Assembly (NCBI RefSeq): GCF_042686025.1
Contig: NZ_JBHUOZ010000003.1
Location: forward strand, 1,984,001 to 2,048,000
Origin: Terrimonas rubra
GTDB lineage: Bacteria > Bacteroidota > Bacteroidia > Chitinophagales > Chitinophagaceae
Reading direction: 5' to 3'
Length of the DNA stretch: 64,000 bases
In this document: piece after piece, positions 17,097 to 25,368 of the stretch
Position numbering within the stretch: the stretch's first letter is position 1
How the letters are laid out: each line of letters starts with the position of its first letter
The notes under the pieces: generated by a model
Told to the model about the DNA's origin: nothing
What the model saw: the letters and a program-made list of their open reading frames with translations, nothing else
The model's database searches: none
Program-made: the position numbers and the translations under genes

Positions 17097-17432
17097 ATGA
17101 AAAGAAATCAATCGGAAGAGCTGCGTGCTTTACAGGACACCCTATACTTTATTGGCGGAAAATGGAGATTGCCTATCATGAATTCAATATGCAATGGCAA
17201 TAAACGCTTCCGGGAAATTGAACGTAGCATTCCCGGCATTACTACCCGAATGCTATCCAGGGAATTAAAGGAAATGGAAATGAATAAATTAATTACCAGA
17301 ACCGTTCATCCCGATACACCCGTCCTGGTGGAATATGAATCAACGGAACATTGCCGCTCCTTTGGAAAAGTAATCCAAGAAATGATCAAATGGGGCAAGG
17401 ACTACAAAAAAATAGTATTGGCCGATAATTAA
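17097..17432 (+). CDS. HxlR-family winged-helix regulator
   Basis: 111 aa. The start is ATG 17097, preceded by AGCAGG; an upstream in-frame start at 17037 would run through the operator and is rejected. The HxlR core is clear: GGKWRLPIMNSICNGNKRFREIERSIPGITTRMLSRELKEME. A Cys sits in the first helix region (SICNG), where related regulators sense quinones or aldehydes. Divergent from an SDR, a common pairing for YodB/HxlR-type carbonyl-stress control. Confidence 0.9.
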   Translation: MKRNQSEELRALQDTLYFIGGKWRLPIMNSICNGNKRFREIERSIPGITTRMLSRELKEMEMNKLITRTVHPDTPVLVEYESTEHCRSFGKVIQEMIKWGKDYKKIVLADN

Positions 17433-17600
17433 AAACTATAAACAGGGTTAGCTATTTACCGCTTACTGCATTTTTGTAATCAAACCCGGTCCGAATTGAC
17501 AAAACCGTCAGGGCTCTTTTACAGCTGAATGATCAAAGCTTAACAGTACATATATGTCGGGCATTCCCTTTGCCCAAAATTATGTTCAAATTAAAACAGC

Positions 17601-18413
17601 CTAAAATTTCTGTTCCAATAACTGTGAAGGACTGTAGCCAAACTGTTTTTTGAAAGCAAAGGAAAAGTGAGACAGGTTCTCAAAACCTATTTCATAATAG
17701 ATATCAACAGGTTTTTTATTTTTTTCGGCAAGTTCGTAATGAGCCAATTCCAGGCGCTTTTTGGTAAGCCATCGTTGCGGGGTGGAATGAAATACGTTAT
17801 AAAAATCGCGTTTAAAAGTGGTTAAACTTCGCCCTGTTAAATACCCGAATTTTTCCAATGGCATATTGAACATAAAGTTTTTTTCCATAAAAGTTGCCAA
17901 ATCAATTTTACCCGGCTCCTCAAAATTATTCAGCACACCATCAATATCTCCATCAATGGTCCTGAGGATATTTATGGCTTCATTGATCTTCAACGAAGCT
18001 ATGTTCCCTGGAAAATTTTGCTGCATCTCAAAATAAGGGATCAACGAGGCCAGGCAACTTTCCAGTAAAGGGTGTAGCTTAAAGCGGATGATTTTTCCTG
18101 TATTGCTTTTAGGAGTTGAATGAGTGTTACTGTAAAATTCCCTGAGCCTTTCCGTTGACAAGTGCATCGCAACGGCTTTGTGTGGCAATCCATCTTTAGG
18201 ATAATTAAAGATGGTTGCCAATTGGTTTCTCGGGATCAGAAAAGTACTTCCTGCACCAAACACAAAACTTTCATCGGCCTGTATGATTTTCGTTTCGCCC
18301 GAAATCAACCAAACCAGCAAATGATCATCAAATGCTGCTTCGGTTTTGAACAACTTTCCTTCGTAACAAGAAAGCTTAATTTCGGGATTGATATAATTTA
18401 CCTGGTACTCCAT
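17601..18413 (-). CDS. AraC-family transcriptional regulator
   Basis: 270 aa. The N-terminal cupin-like sensor part (VWLISGETKIIQADESFVFGAGSTFLIPRN) is followed by a C-terminal double helix-turn-helix, with NMPLEKFGYLTGRSLTTFKRDFY as first unit and IYYEIGFENLSHFSFAFKKQFGYSPSQ as second. It lies 31 bases downstream of an SDR gene on the same strand, so the two may be co-transcribed; direct repeats upstream of that SDR (19499-19533) could be its binding site. Confidence 0.9.
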   Translation of the reverse strand: MEYQVNYINPEIKLSCYEGKLFKTEAAFDDHLLVWLISGETKIIQADESFVFGAGSTFLIPRNQLATIFNYPKDGLPHKAVAMHLSTERLREFYSNTHSTPKSNTGKIIRFKLHPLLESCLASLIPYFEMQQNFPGNIASLKINEAINILRTIDGDIDGVLNNFEEPGKIDLATFMEKNFMFNMPLEKFGYLTGRSLTTFKRDFYNVFHSTPQRWLTKKRLELAHYELAEKNKKPVDIYYEIGFENLSHFSFAFKKQFGYSPSQLLEQKF

Positions 18414-18444
18414 ATTTTTTCTGTACTACGTAAAGTTACAAATA

Positions 18445-19440
18445 TCAATTCAGGTCGAATTTTATTCCTGTCATTTCTTCACTCAGCTTCCATAATTTCT
18501 TTGCACTCGTTTCATCTAAAGAATAAGCTTTTACACCACCAATAACTGTCACATCAGCATTCAACCGGGCAACATCGGTATTTTCACAATAAACACCGCC
18601 CAAATTTTCGAGCAAAGGATTTGTAGCACACCAAACGGTTGTAGACGCTCCCTGTGGAATGGTTTTTAACGAGGCTTTCACTTCGGGCAATAATTTTCCT
18701 TCCGCATCTACATAACCTAATTTTTGAAACAGGTCCAAGGGTGCCTCTCTCGATAATTCGGTTTCACCAACCGCACCGGGACATAAAGCATAACTTCTCA
18801 CATTAAATGCTTTTGCACGGTTGTCTAATTCCAAAGAAAAGAGATTGACAGCGGTTTTAGATTGTCCGTACCCGAGCAATGTTTCATATTCCCTATGTAA
18901 AAAATTAGGATCTTCAAAATTAAAATCTGAAAACTGGTGGCCGCCGGAAGACACATTGACCACCCTTGCCCCGTTTGCTTTTTTTAAGGCCGGGAATAAT
19001 TTTGCCGTTAGCTGGAAATGGGCTAAATAATTTACCGCAAGTTGCGATTCAAAACCGCGGCTGTCCCTACGCAGCGGCACCCACATAATTCCTGCGTTAT
19101 TGATCAATAAATGCAGCGGTCTTTCTGAGGCTAAGAACTTTTCTGCAAAATCATCAACCGAACCGGTATCTGCCAAATCTAATTGTTCCAATTCCACATC
19201 GGCAATCCCTGCCAGATTTCTCCTGGCTTTATCGATATCCCTCGCCGGAACGATGACCGTTGCACCGGCATTGGCAAGTGTTTTTACCGTTTCTAAACCT
19301 ATGCCGCTATTTCCGCCAGTGACAATGGCGATTTTCCCTTTGAGATCAATTCCTTTGATCACATCTTCAGCAGTAGATTTTGCGTCAAAGCCTGAATTAA
19401 CTGACTGTTGCAATGCTCCCTGGTAATTATGCTGTTCCAT
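18445..19440 (-). CDS. SDR family oxidoreductase (retinol dehydrogenase/WW-domain oxidoreductase-like)
   Basis: 331 aa, extended SDR with a 35-aa N-terminal lead. TGGNSGIG at 41-48, NNAG at 114-117, SS at 164-165 and YGQSK with Y191 and K195 form the cofactor and catalytic sites. The arrangement is that of the light-dependent protochlorophyllide/retinol dehydrogenase-like group, but the real substrate is not visible. The gene is preceded by two direct repeats and followed by an AraC regulator. Confidence 0.88.
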   Translation of the reverse strand: MEQHNYQGALQQSVNSGFDAKSTAEDVIKGIDLKGKIAIVTGGNSGIGLETVKTLANAGATVIVPARDIDKARRNLAGIADVELEQLDLADTGSVDDFAEKFLASERPLHLLINNAGIMWVPLRRDSRGFESQLAVNYLAHFQLTAKLFPALKKANGARVVNVSSGGHQFSDFNFEDPNFLHREYETLLGYGQSKTAVNLFSLELDNRAKAFNVRSYALCPGAVGETELSREAPLDLFQKLGYVDAEGKLLPEVKASLKTIPQGASTTVWCATNPLLENLGGVYCENTDVARLNADVTVIGGVKAYSLDETSAKKLWKLSEEMTGIKFDLN

Positions 19441-19498
19441 TTTTTTAAATTTTAATTGTTTTTTGATGGAACAAAACTAGACAGGGATTTGCGGCTTA

Positions 19499-19533
19499 AC
19501 TTTGTTTAAACGTCCTTATTTACTTTGTTTAAA
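19499..19533. promoter_or_regulatory. Direct-repeat operator upstream of the SDR gene
   Basis: ACTTTGTTTAAA occurs at 19499-19510 and 19522-19533, 23 bases apart, on the same face of the helix (two turns). Direct half-sites spaced about 21-23 bases are usual for AraC-type activators. Located 59-93 bases before the SDR start. Confidence 0.55.
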
Positions 19534-19737
19534 AGTTCATTCAATGATTATGTACAAAGGCTCCCGATCAGCGTATGGAAGAGTCGATCTATAACTTTAT
19601 CTCTTCCCCCAATAATCAATGCCCCCTATTCGCCCGTTCATTCTTTGGCAGCTCATCAGTTCTGTTATTGCACATATATTGCTCAGCCAATTTTCACTCA
19701 TTATTCTTTTACATATCCCGGTTACAGCCGTATTGGT

Positions 19738-20052
19738 CTACACAATTTTTAACGATTGAATTAATTCATCTTCAAATTCATAATGGTAGATCATTGTAAC
19801 AGGACTTCCGGGAAAGGTTCCTGAAACTTCCGTTTTCAATGTCTGTTGGGTTGCTGAATACTCCAGGGGTTTCATTACCGCATGGTATTCTTTATTGGCC
19901 TTATCTATCCAGCTTTTTATTGCGGTTCTGCCCTTGTGGGTTTTTCCTTCGTCAAAAACCACGGCTGTTTCAGTAAAACAATTTGCATAAGCTGTGCTGT
20001 CAAAATTATTTTGTGCTTTTATTAATTCGGTCACTACTGCCGGTAAGTTCAT
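19738..20052 (-). CDS. NTF2-like (SnoaL-type) protein
   Basis: 104 aa. The opening helix VTELIKAQNNFDSTAYANCF, the strand TETAVVFDEGKTHKGRTAIKSWI and the following sheet are those of the NTF2/SnoaL cone fold, which covers small isomerases, hydrolases and ligand carriers. The substrate is unknown. It lies 22 bases downstream of the SDR at 20075-20869 and is probably co-transcribed with it. Confidence 0.75.
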   Translation of the reverse strand: MNLPAVVTELIKAQNNFDSTAYANCFTETAVVFDEGKTHKGRTAIKSWIDKANKEYHAVMKPLEYSATQQTLKTEVSGTFPGSPVTMIYHYEFEDELIQSLKIV

Positions 20053-20074
20053 TGTCTGTAAGTTTTAAAAATTA

Positions 20075-20869
20075 TTAAATGGTCGGAATAGTTCCGCCGT
20101 CGATTACAAATTCTGTTCCTGTTAAATAACCGGCTCTTGGTGAAACCAGAAAACCAACTAATTCAGCAACTTCTTCAGGTTCTGCAGGTCGTCCAAAGGG
20201 TATTCCACCCAATGCATTCAGCACAGTTTGCTGGGCTTCTTCAATAGAGATATTCGAATTCAGGGCAATCCTTTCCAAAAACACTTTTACATTTTCTGTC
20301 CTGATCCAACCCGGCGAAACGGTTAATACACGAACTCCTTTTGGTGTAACCTCATTTGACAGGCTTTTACTATAATTGATCAATCCTGCTTTTGCAGCGG
20401 CATAAGGCAAGGTGGCATCAAACAGGGGCAGCTTACCCTGGATAGAAGCTATATGAATAATCACCCCACTTTTTTGTTCTATCATCTGTGGTAAAAAGCC
20501 CCTGTCCAGCCGAACAGGAGCCAGTAAATTAGCTTGCAGGGTTAACTCCCAGTCTTTATCCGTTAAAGCCGCAAAGCCACCGGCAGGTGTTTCGGAAGAG
20601 CCAAGATTATTTACAAGAATGTCCAGTTTTCCATAAGCCGATAGCACTTCGCCGACTAGTTTTTCTGCTTCCTCAGCCTTACTTAAATCAGCTGCGATAA
20701 AATGCAATTTGCTGTTTTCTTTTTCCGGTGCGTTTCTTGCGGTAATAATAACTGTTGCACCGGCTTGTAAAAGTCTCGCTGCAATTGCTCTTCCGGCCCC
20801 TTTTGTTCCGCCGGTTACCAAAGCAATTTTGCCCGATAACTCATTGTCGAAATTAAATTGTTGTCCCAT
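20075..20869 (-). CDS. SDR family oxidoreductase
   Basis: 264 aa. Cofactor motif TGGTKGAG (19-26), NNLG in place of the usual NNAG (87-90), catalytic S142, Y156 and K160 (YAAAK). The C-terminus GTEFVIDGGTIPTI is normal for 3-ketoacyl-ACP-reductase-like SDRs. Divergent from an HxlR gene with a short inverted repeat in the gap, and followed by an NTF2-like gene: a second regulator-reductase pair of the same design as 16276-17432. Confidence 0.9.
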   Translation of the reverse strand: MGQQFNFDNELSGKIALVTGGTKGAGRAIAARLLQAGATVIITARNAPEKENSKLHFIAADLSKAEEAEKLVGEVLSAYGKLDILVNNLGSSETPAGGFAALTDKDWELTLQANLLAPVRLDRGFLPQMIEQKSGVIIHIASIQGKLPLFDATLPYAAAKAGLINYSKSLSNEVTPKGVRVLTVSPGWIRTENVKVFLERIALNSNISIEEAQQTVLNALGGIPFGRPAEPEEVAELVGFLVSPRAGYLTGTEFVIDGGTIPTI

Positions 20870-20937
20870 TGATTAAATTATTTCAGGCAAAGTTGGGACT
20901 TATGTACCCCTCTTACAAGTACGGCATTACGATTCGG

Positions 20938-20960
20938 ATAGGGATAAAATTTTCCCCTAT
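20938..20960. promoter_or_regulatory. Operator-like inverted repeat upstream of the second HxlR gene
   Basis: ATAGGG (20938-20943) and CCCTAT (20955-20960) flank an AT-rich centre, AAATTT included. The site lies between the divergent SDR and HxlR starts; short arms make it less certain than the 17044 site. Confidence 0.4.
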
Positions 20961-20994
20961 TGTACAATTTGGAACATAGGTTTACATTTGTGTG

Positions 20995-21387
20995 ATGTAT
21001 GAAAGAAAACTTTTACCGAACCTGAACTGTGGTTTGGATTTAATAGGCGAAGTGCTGTATGGAAAATGGAAGATCCGTTTGTTGTGGTTTATCAATGAAG
21101 GCCACAGGCGTCCGAGTGAGCTGCAGCGAAAAATTCCCGATGCAACAAGGCGGGTACTGAATATTCAGTTGAAGGAATTGGAAGACCACGAATTGATCAC
21201 CAAAAAAATTTACCCGGTTGTGCCGCCAAAAGTGGAATACAGCTTGACTGAATTTGGCAAAACGCTGATCCCTGTAATTGCTACACTGGGAAGCTGGGGC
21301 GACGAAAATGAAGAACGTTTACGGTCAGTTATTATAAAACGTTTAAAATTAGAAAGCCAGTTTGATTTAGATATCAGAGATGGATAA
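20995..21387 (+). CDS. HxlR-family winged-helix regulator
   Basis: 130 aa from ATG 20995 (GTG 20992 is directly before it and also possible). The core LYGKWKIRLLWFINEGHRRPSELQRKIPDATRRVLNIQLKELEDHELI is a typical HxlR DNA-binding domain, with one Cys near the N-terminus (NLNCGLDLIG). It is divergent from the SDR 20075-20869 and probably represses it until a reactive compound is met. Confidence 0.9.
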   Translation: MYERKLLPNLNCGLDLIGEVLYGKWKIRLLWFINEGHRRPSELQRKIPDATRRVLNIQLKELEDHELITKKIYPVVPPKVEYSLTEFGKTLIPVIATLGSWGDENEERLRSVIIKRLKLESQFDLDIRDG

Positions 21388-21411
21388 TAATATTTCAACT
21401 TAACACCCACC

Positions 21412-22470
21412 CTATCGCTTATAGCCTGGCTTCTCCAATTCAACCGGGTCAGGATTAATTGCCACCCATTTTGCAGCCAGTTCGCATAAAAAGTTAAGAT
21501 CATCGCCATACCCGTTTTTACGTATGCCCGGTATCAGCTGATGTGCATTTTCCATTTCCGAAGCTGGCAATACATTTCCCGAAGACAAATGCAACAGGTA
21601 GGCATCCAGCATTTTTTTGAAATCATTATCCCAGTTTCCACCACCATTCCTGTAGATCTCGTCTCTTACTTTTCCTGCAATACGCACCACCTCACCCTGC
21701 ACTGTTTTGGCACTACCCCGCGATGGAACCAGCAATTCCCATAACGCTTCAAACTGTTCTTCCCAGCTTGTGCCCTTTACTTTGATGGGAGAAAAGCCAT
21801 CGTGCATGATACGCCGCTTCACGGGTTGAACATCATACATTTCGTACAGCCTGTTAAGTGCTTTATCTGTTTCAGGAAGAAAATCCTTATTGAAATTTTC
21901 ACGATGAAACTCAAAATTTTCACCAATACGGATGATAGCCTCCTTCATCTTTGAAGTTATTACAATACCTGGCCGGAGTAAGAGTGCTGATATCTCTACC
22001 AGGTTCACAAGATCAATATTATTTGCCCTGGCAAGGGCATGTTCAAGAGGCGTTCGCTTATTTGCGTTTAAACTGGCAACATCAGCGTTATAGGCAAGAA
22101 GGTTTTTTACCGCTTCCACATTAAAACCACTTCCCGCAGCAAAATGCAACGGTGTATCACCATATTTATCCCTTGCACCAACATTGGCTCCCAATGCTAA
22201 AAAAACATTGATCTTACCACTCCTCATCATGCTGTGATTATGCAGCGCTGTACGTTCATAAACATCCACAGCCTCCAGGTCTGCCCCTTTGTCTACCAGC
22301 CAATGAACAAGTTCATCCGGAATTTGATAAAAGCTAAGTGCAGTTTGTTTACCATATCCTCCTCTTGCATCCAGCTCACAAACATCAAATACCTTCTTCA
22401 GGTTTTCGATATCTTTTTCTTTTATTAATTCGTCAAAATTTTTCGGAAGGGTTTTCTTCTTTTTTGCCAT
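21412..22470 (-). CDS. Ankyrin-repeat protein
   Basis: 352 aa. The N-terminal half holds about four ankyrin repeats: KGADLEAVDVYERTALHNH, LGANVGARDKYGDTPLHFAA, NADVASLNANKRTPLEHALA and neighbours. The C-terminal half (about 190-352), with KVKGTSWEEQFEALWELLVPSRGSAKTVQGEVVRI, has no family I recognise. Ankyrin repeats bind other proteins. No signal peptide is seen, so it should be cytoplasmic. It is convergent with the HxlR gene, 24 bases away. Confidence 0.85.
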   Translation of the reverse strand: MAKKKKTLPKNFDELIKEKDIENLKKVFDVCELDARGGYGKQTALSFYQIPDELVHWLVDKGADLEAVDVYERTALHNHSMMRSGKINVFLALGANVGARDKYGDTPLHFAAGSGFNVEAVKNLLAYNADVASLNANKRTPLEHALARANNIDLVNLVEISALLLRPGIVITSKMKEAIIRIGENFEFHRENFNKDFLPETDKALNRLYEMYDVQPVKRRIMHDGFSPIKVKGTSWEEQFEALWELLVPSRGSAKTVQGEVVRIAGKVRDEIYRNGGGNWDNDFKKMLDAYLLHLSSGNVLPASEMENAHQLIPGIRKNGYGDDLNFLCELAAKWVAINPDPVELEKPGYKR

Positions 22471-22597
22471 ACTATTTTATTTTCCGGTGAAATAACAAAC
22501 TACAGGGATTGATCGCTGGATAGTCAAAATAAAAAAGTAAATACAAAATTTCAATCCCCATTTTTTACAAAGAGGTTACACAAAAATCTTACCACCC

Positions 22598-24013
22598 TTA
22601 ATTAGCGGGACGCTGGAAGTTTTCGTTCATCCATTTCAGGTTAATGTAACTATTGATGAATTTCAACTGTAAATCCAGTAATTTTTGCTCGGCCTCGAGT
22701 AATTTATTTTCTCTTGTATTCACCAGGAACATGGAGCTTTCGCCATTCCTGAATAAAACCTCTTCTGCGTTCAGTAAACGACGGTAGTTAAGAATATTTT
22801 GTCCGGCAATATCTATCTGCCGTTTGTAATTCAATACTTCATTATGCAAAGCCCTGATCTTAGCCTGTAACTCCTGGCGTTTGAACTCCGTTTCCAGTTG
22901 GTTCTGGCGAAGCTTTAACCTGGCTATCCTGTAATCGGCCCTCGCCTGCCGCAGTAACAGCGGTATTTCCAGCTTTAAACCATACTGGTAATTGTCTGTA
23001 AATAAGGGGAAGTAATCGGCACGGTATTTTTCTTTGTTGAAAAAATTATACGTAAGATCCGCTTTGGGCAAAAAGCTCTGGAATTTGAGCCTGCGCTCAC
23101 TTTCCAGTATATTTTGTTTCTGAAAATAATATTGCATGGCTGCATGTTCCTTAATCGCCAGGCTATCTACCTGTACCAGCATCATTAAATAGTCATCATA
23201 AGCCTTACTGGCGGTCAGTTGCTCAGTTGGGATCAATATAGATGGAATATCATAAGGCTGCTGATCTTCCGTCCACAGGAACACAGAAAGCTCCTGCGTG
23301 GTTTTTACAAATCTGAGTAAGGCCTCTTCCTGTTGTAACTCAAAGCCCTGTAACTGTGAAAGCGCTTCAGTGGTATCAATAGCAGCCCGTTCGCCATAGG
23401 AAAAGGTTTTACGGATAAAATCCAGTCTTTGCCGGTTAATGGAAACCGCCTTGCTTTGCAAGAGGAATACTTCATAGTTTTTTACCCATTCCCAGTATAT
23501 ATTGTCGGCGTCCTGTAATAACTGGTTAGTCATCAACTGCTGCTCCGCTTCCGTCATCCGGACGGCAAATTTTGCCTGGTCCAGCATAGCCCTTCTTTTA
23601 TCGTACAATAAATTCTTAGCCAGCGGTAAAGTCACCCCAAACTGATACAGGCCTCCCCTGGTATCACTGTTATTGAGTTTTTCTCCTTCAAGGTTTGTGT
23701 AATTACCGTGGATCTCCACCCCATACCAGGTGGGAATATCAAGGCCAACACTTTTCTCTTCGTAATAATCCAACCCGTCTATTGTTTTAGCCGCGTTTTT
23801 ACCGGATAATACCGGGTCAAAATTTCCGCGGGCAGCTTCTATACCGGCCCTGGCAACCTGGTTTTGTAGCCTGTATTTGAATGCCAGGGGATGATAGTTT
23901 TTAACAATAGCCAGGAATTGCTGATGCCCCAATTGCAAGGTATCCTGGCCAAAGGAGAAAAGACTGCTGTGAAGCATACAGAGCCATAATAAATATTTTG
24001 CTGTTGCCCTCAT
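22598..24013 (-). CDS. TolC-family outer-membrane efflux protein
   Basis: 471 aa, signal peptide 1-22 (ends FSFGQ). The two long repeated helical hairpins of TolC are visible (LQNQVARAGIEAARGNFDPV, LRQNQLETEFKRQELQAKIRALHNEVLNYKRQ). It forms the outer-membrane channel of the exporter made with the HlyD and ABC genes; its start overlaps the HlyD stop by four bases. Confidence 0.92.
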   Translation of the reverse strand: MRATAKYLLWLCMLHSSLFSFGQDTLQLGHQQFLAIVKNYHPLAFKYRLQNQVARAGIEAARGNFDPVLSGKNAAKTIDGLDYYEEKSVGLDIPTWYGVEIHGNYTNLEGEKLNNSDTRGGLYQFGVTLPLAKNLLYDKRRAMLDQAKFAVRMTEAEQQLMTNQLLQDADNIYWEWVKNYEVFLLQSKAVSINRQRLDFIRKTFSYGERAAIDTTEALSQLQGFELQQEEALLRFVKTTQELSVFLWTEDQQPYDIPSILIPTEQLTASKAYDDYLMMLVQVDSLAIKEHAAMQYYFQKQNILESERRLKFQSFLPKADLTYNFFNKEKYRADYFPLFTDNYQYGLKLEIPLLLRQARADYRIARLKLRQNQLETEFKRQELQAKIRALHNEVLNYKRQIDIAGQNILNYRRLLNAEEVLFRNGESSMFLVNTRENKLLEAEQKLLDLQLKFINSYINLKWMNENFQRPAN

Positions 24014-25368
24014 TTACCCGTAGTGTTTTTTTCGGTTTTTACTGTATAATAATCCGGTGGAAAGCCATTGATATTTCTCCATAATTCATACCACACCGGC
24101 ACATCGTTCAAAATAGCAATGGCCTGTACCCCTGCACCTATTTTTATTTGTGCCGGCCAGGGTTTGGTGCCTTTATCTTCCACCACCAACGCTTTAAAAA
24201 GTCCGTTCGCATCAATATTACTTTCTACGGCTATTACCTCCCCGGCAAACACACCGTAACTGGAATTAGGCCAGCCGGAAAATACAATGGCCGGAAAGCC
24301 ATCGAATGCGCACATTACTTTCTGACCAGGTTTAACCAGGGGAAGATCGACGGGTTTCACATAAATCTCTACCGCATAGTTCACATGCGCCGGCACAATG
24401 GAACCAATACTCTCCCCGTCTTTGAGTATCTCACCAATACCCGCCTTATTCAATTGAACAATTTGCCCGTCCTGCGAAGCCAGTACATAATATAATCCCT
24501 GGCGGATCTTATAATTGGTTACCTGGTTTTCCAGTTTGGCTATATCGCCGGTACTGCTTTCAATCTGTCCCATGCTCTGGAAACGCTCACCCTGTATCTT
24601 GCTTAACTTTTCAGCATAATCCTGAACAGTGGCATTTTGTTCCAGGTTCACCGTCACCACTTCCTGCTGTGTTTGTGCAAGTTTGTTTTCAGCAGCTGTT
24701 TTTTTAGCCAGGGCGTTCTGATAAGATATGCTGCGTTGCTGGAATTGCGTAAGCGAAACCAGGCCTTCTTCATACATTTTTTTCTGGCGCTGGTATTGAT
24801 CTTCCGAAAGCCTGAGTTCGTTGCCGGCTGCTTCCAGTTCTGCCCGTTCGGCCTCCAGTTTATTATTGAGCTGGCCCAGCTTAACCTTTAACTGCTGCAG
24901 CTTAAGATCCCTGGAACTGTTCAATGCGGTAAGCTGGGCTTCTGTTGTACCAACTTTGGCTTCATAGTATTGCCTCACTCCCTTTTTGGCATCCACCTGT
25001 TCCTGTGTACGATCTATCAGGCTGGGGTCCATATAACCGTCCTTCACTTCCGTAAGCTGCAAAATGGTATCGCCCTTTTGCACAAAGTCCCCGTTCTTTA
25101 CATACCATTTTGTAATACGGCCGGGAATGGGAGAATTGAGTTGTTGCGGCCTTTGTTCCTGGTACAGGGTGGTAACCGTACCTTTCGCTTTTATATTTTG
25201 TGTCCATGGCAGGAACAAAATAATAATAACCGCCGCCACAAAGAAGTAGAACCAGCGCTTCACCCGCGAATTCCGGTGAACGTGATAAATGTTTTCAAGC
25301 GATCTCAGTTTCATTGGTAATTTATTTAATACAGCACTGTCAATTATTGTTTCAATCTTTATGCTCAC
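24010..25368 (-). CDS. HlyD-family membrane-fusion (adaptor) protein
   Basis: 452 aa. One transmembrane segment near residues 40-57 (FYFFVAAVIIILFLPW), then a biotinyl-lipoyl-like domain (PGRITKWYVKNGDFVQKGDTILQLTEV) and a long coiled-coil hairpin (about 120-270). The second lipoyl half is DGQIVQLNKAGIGEILKDGE, and a beta-barrel domain follows. It links the inner-membrane ABC protein to TolC. It overlaps the ABC gene by 17 bases and the TolC gene by four, so the three are translated together. Confidence 0.92.
   Translation of the reverse strand: MSIKIETIIDSAVLNKLPMKLRSLENIYHVHRNSRVKRWFYFFVAAVIIILFLPWTQNIKAKGTVTTLYQEQRPQQLNSPIPGRITKWYVKNGDFVQKGDTILQLTEVKDGYMDPSLIDRTQEQVDAKKGVRQYYEAKVGTTEAQLTALNSSRDLKLQQLKVKLGQLNNKLEAERAELEAAGNELRLSEDQYQRQKKMYEEGLVSLTQFQQRSISYQNALAKKTAAENKLAQTQQEVVTVNLEQNATVQDYAEKLSKIQGERFQSMGQIESSTGDIAKLENQVTNYKIRQGLYYVLASQDGQIVQLNKAGIGEILKDGESIGSIVPAHVNYAVEIYVKPVDLPLVKPGQKVMCAFDGFPAIVFSGWPNSSYGVFAGEVIAVESNIDANGLFKALVVEDKGTKPWPAQIKIGAGVQAIAILNDVPVWYELWRNINGFPPDYYTVKTEKNTTGK

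Noticed and set aside
24962..25207. Frames within the HlyD and ABC genes
   Set aside because: Shadows of long conserved frames in the export operon.
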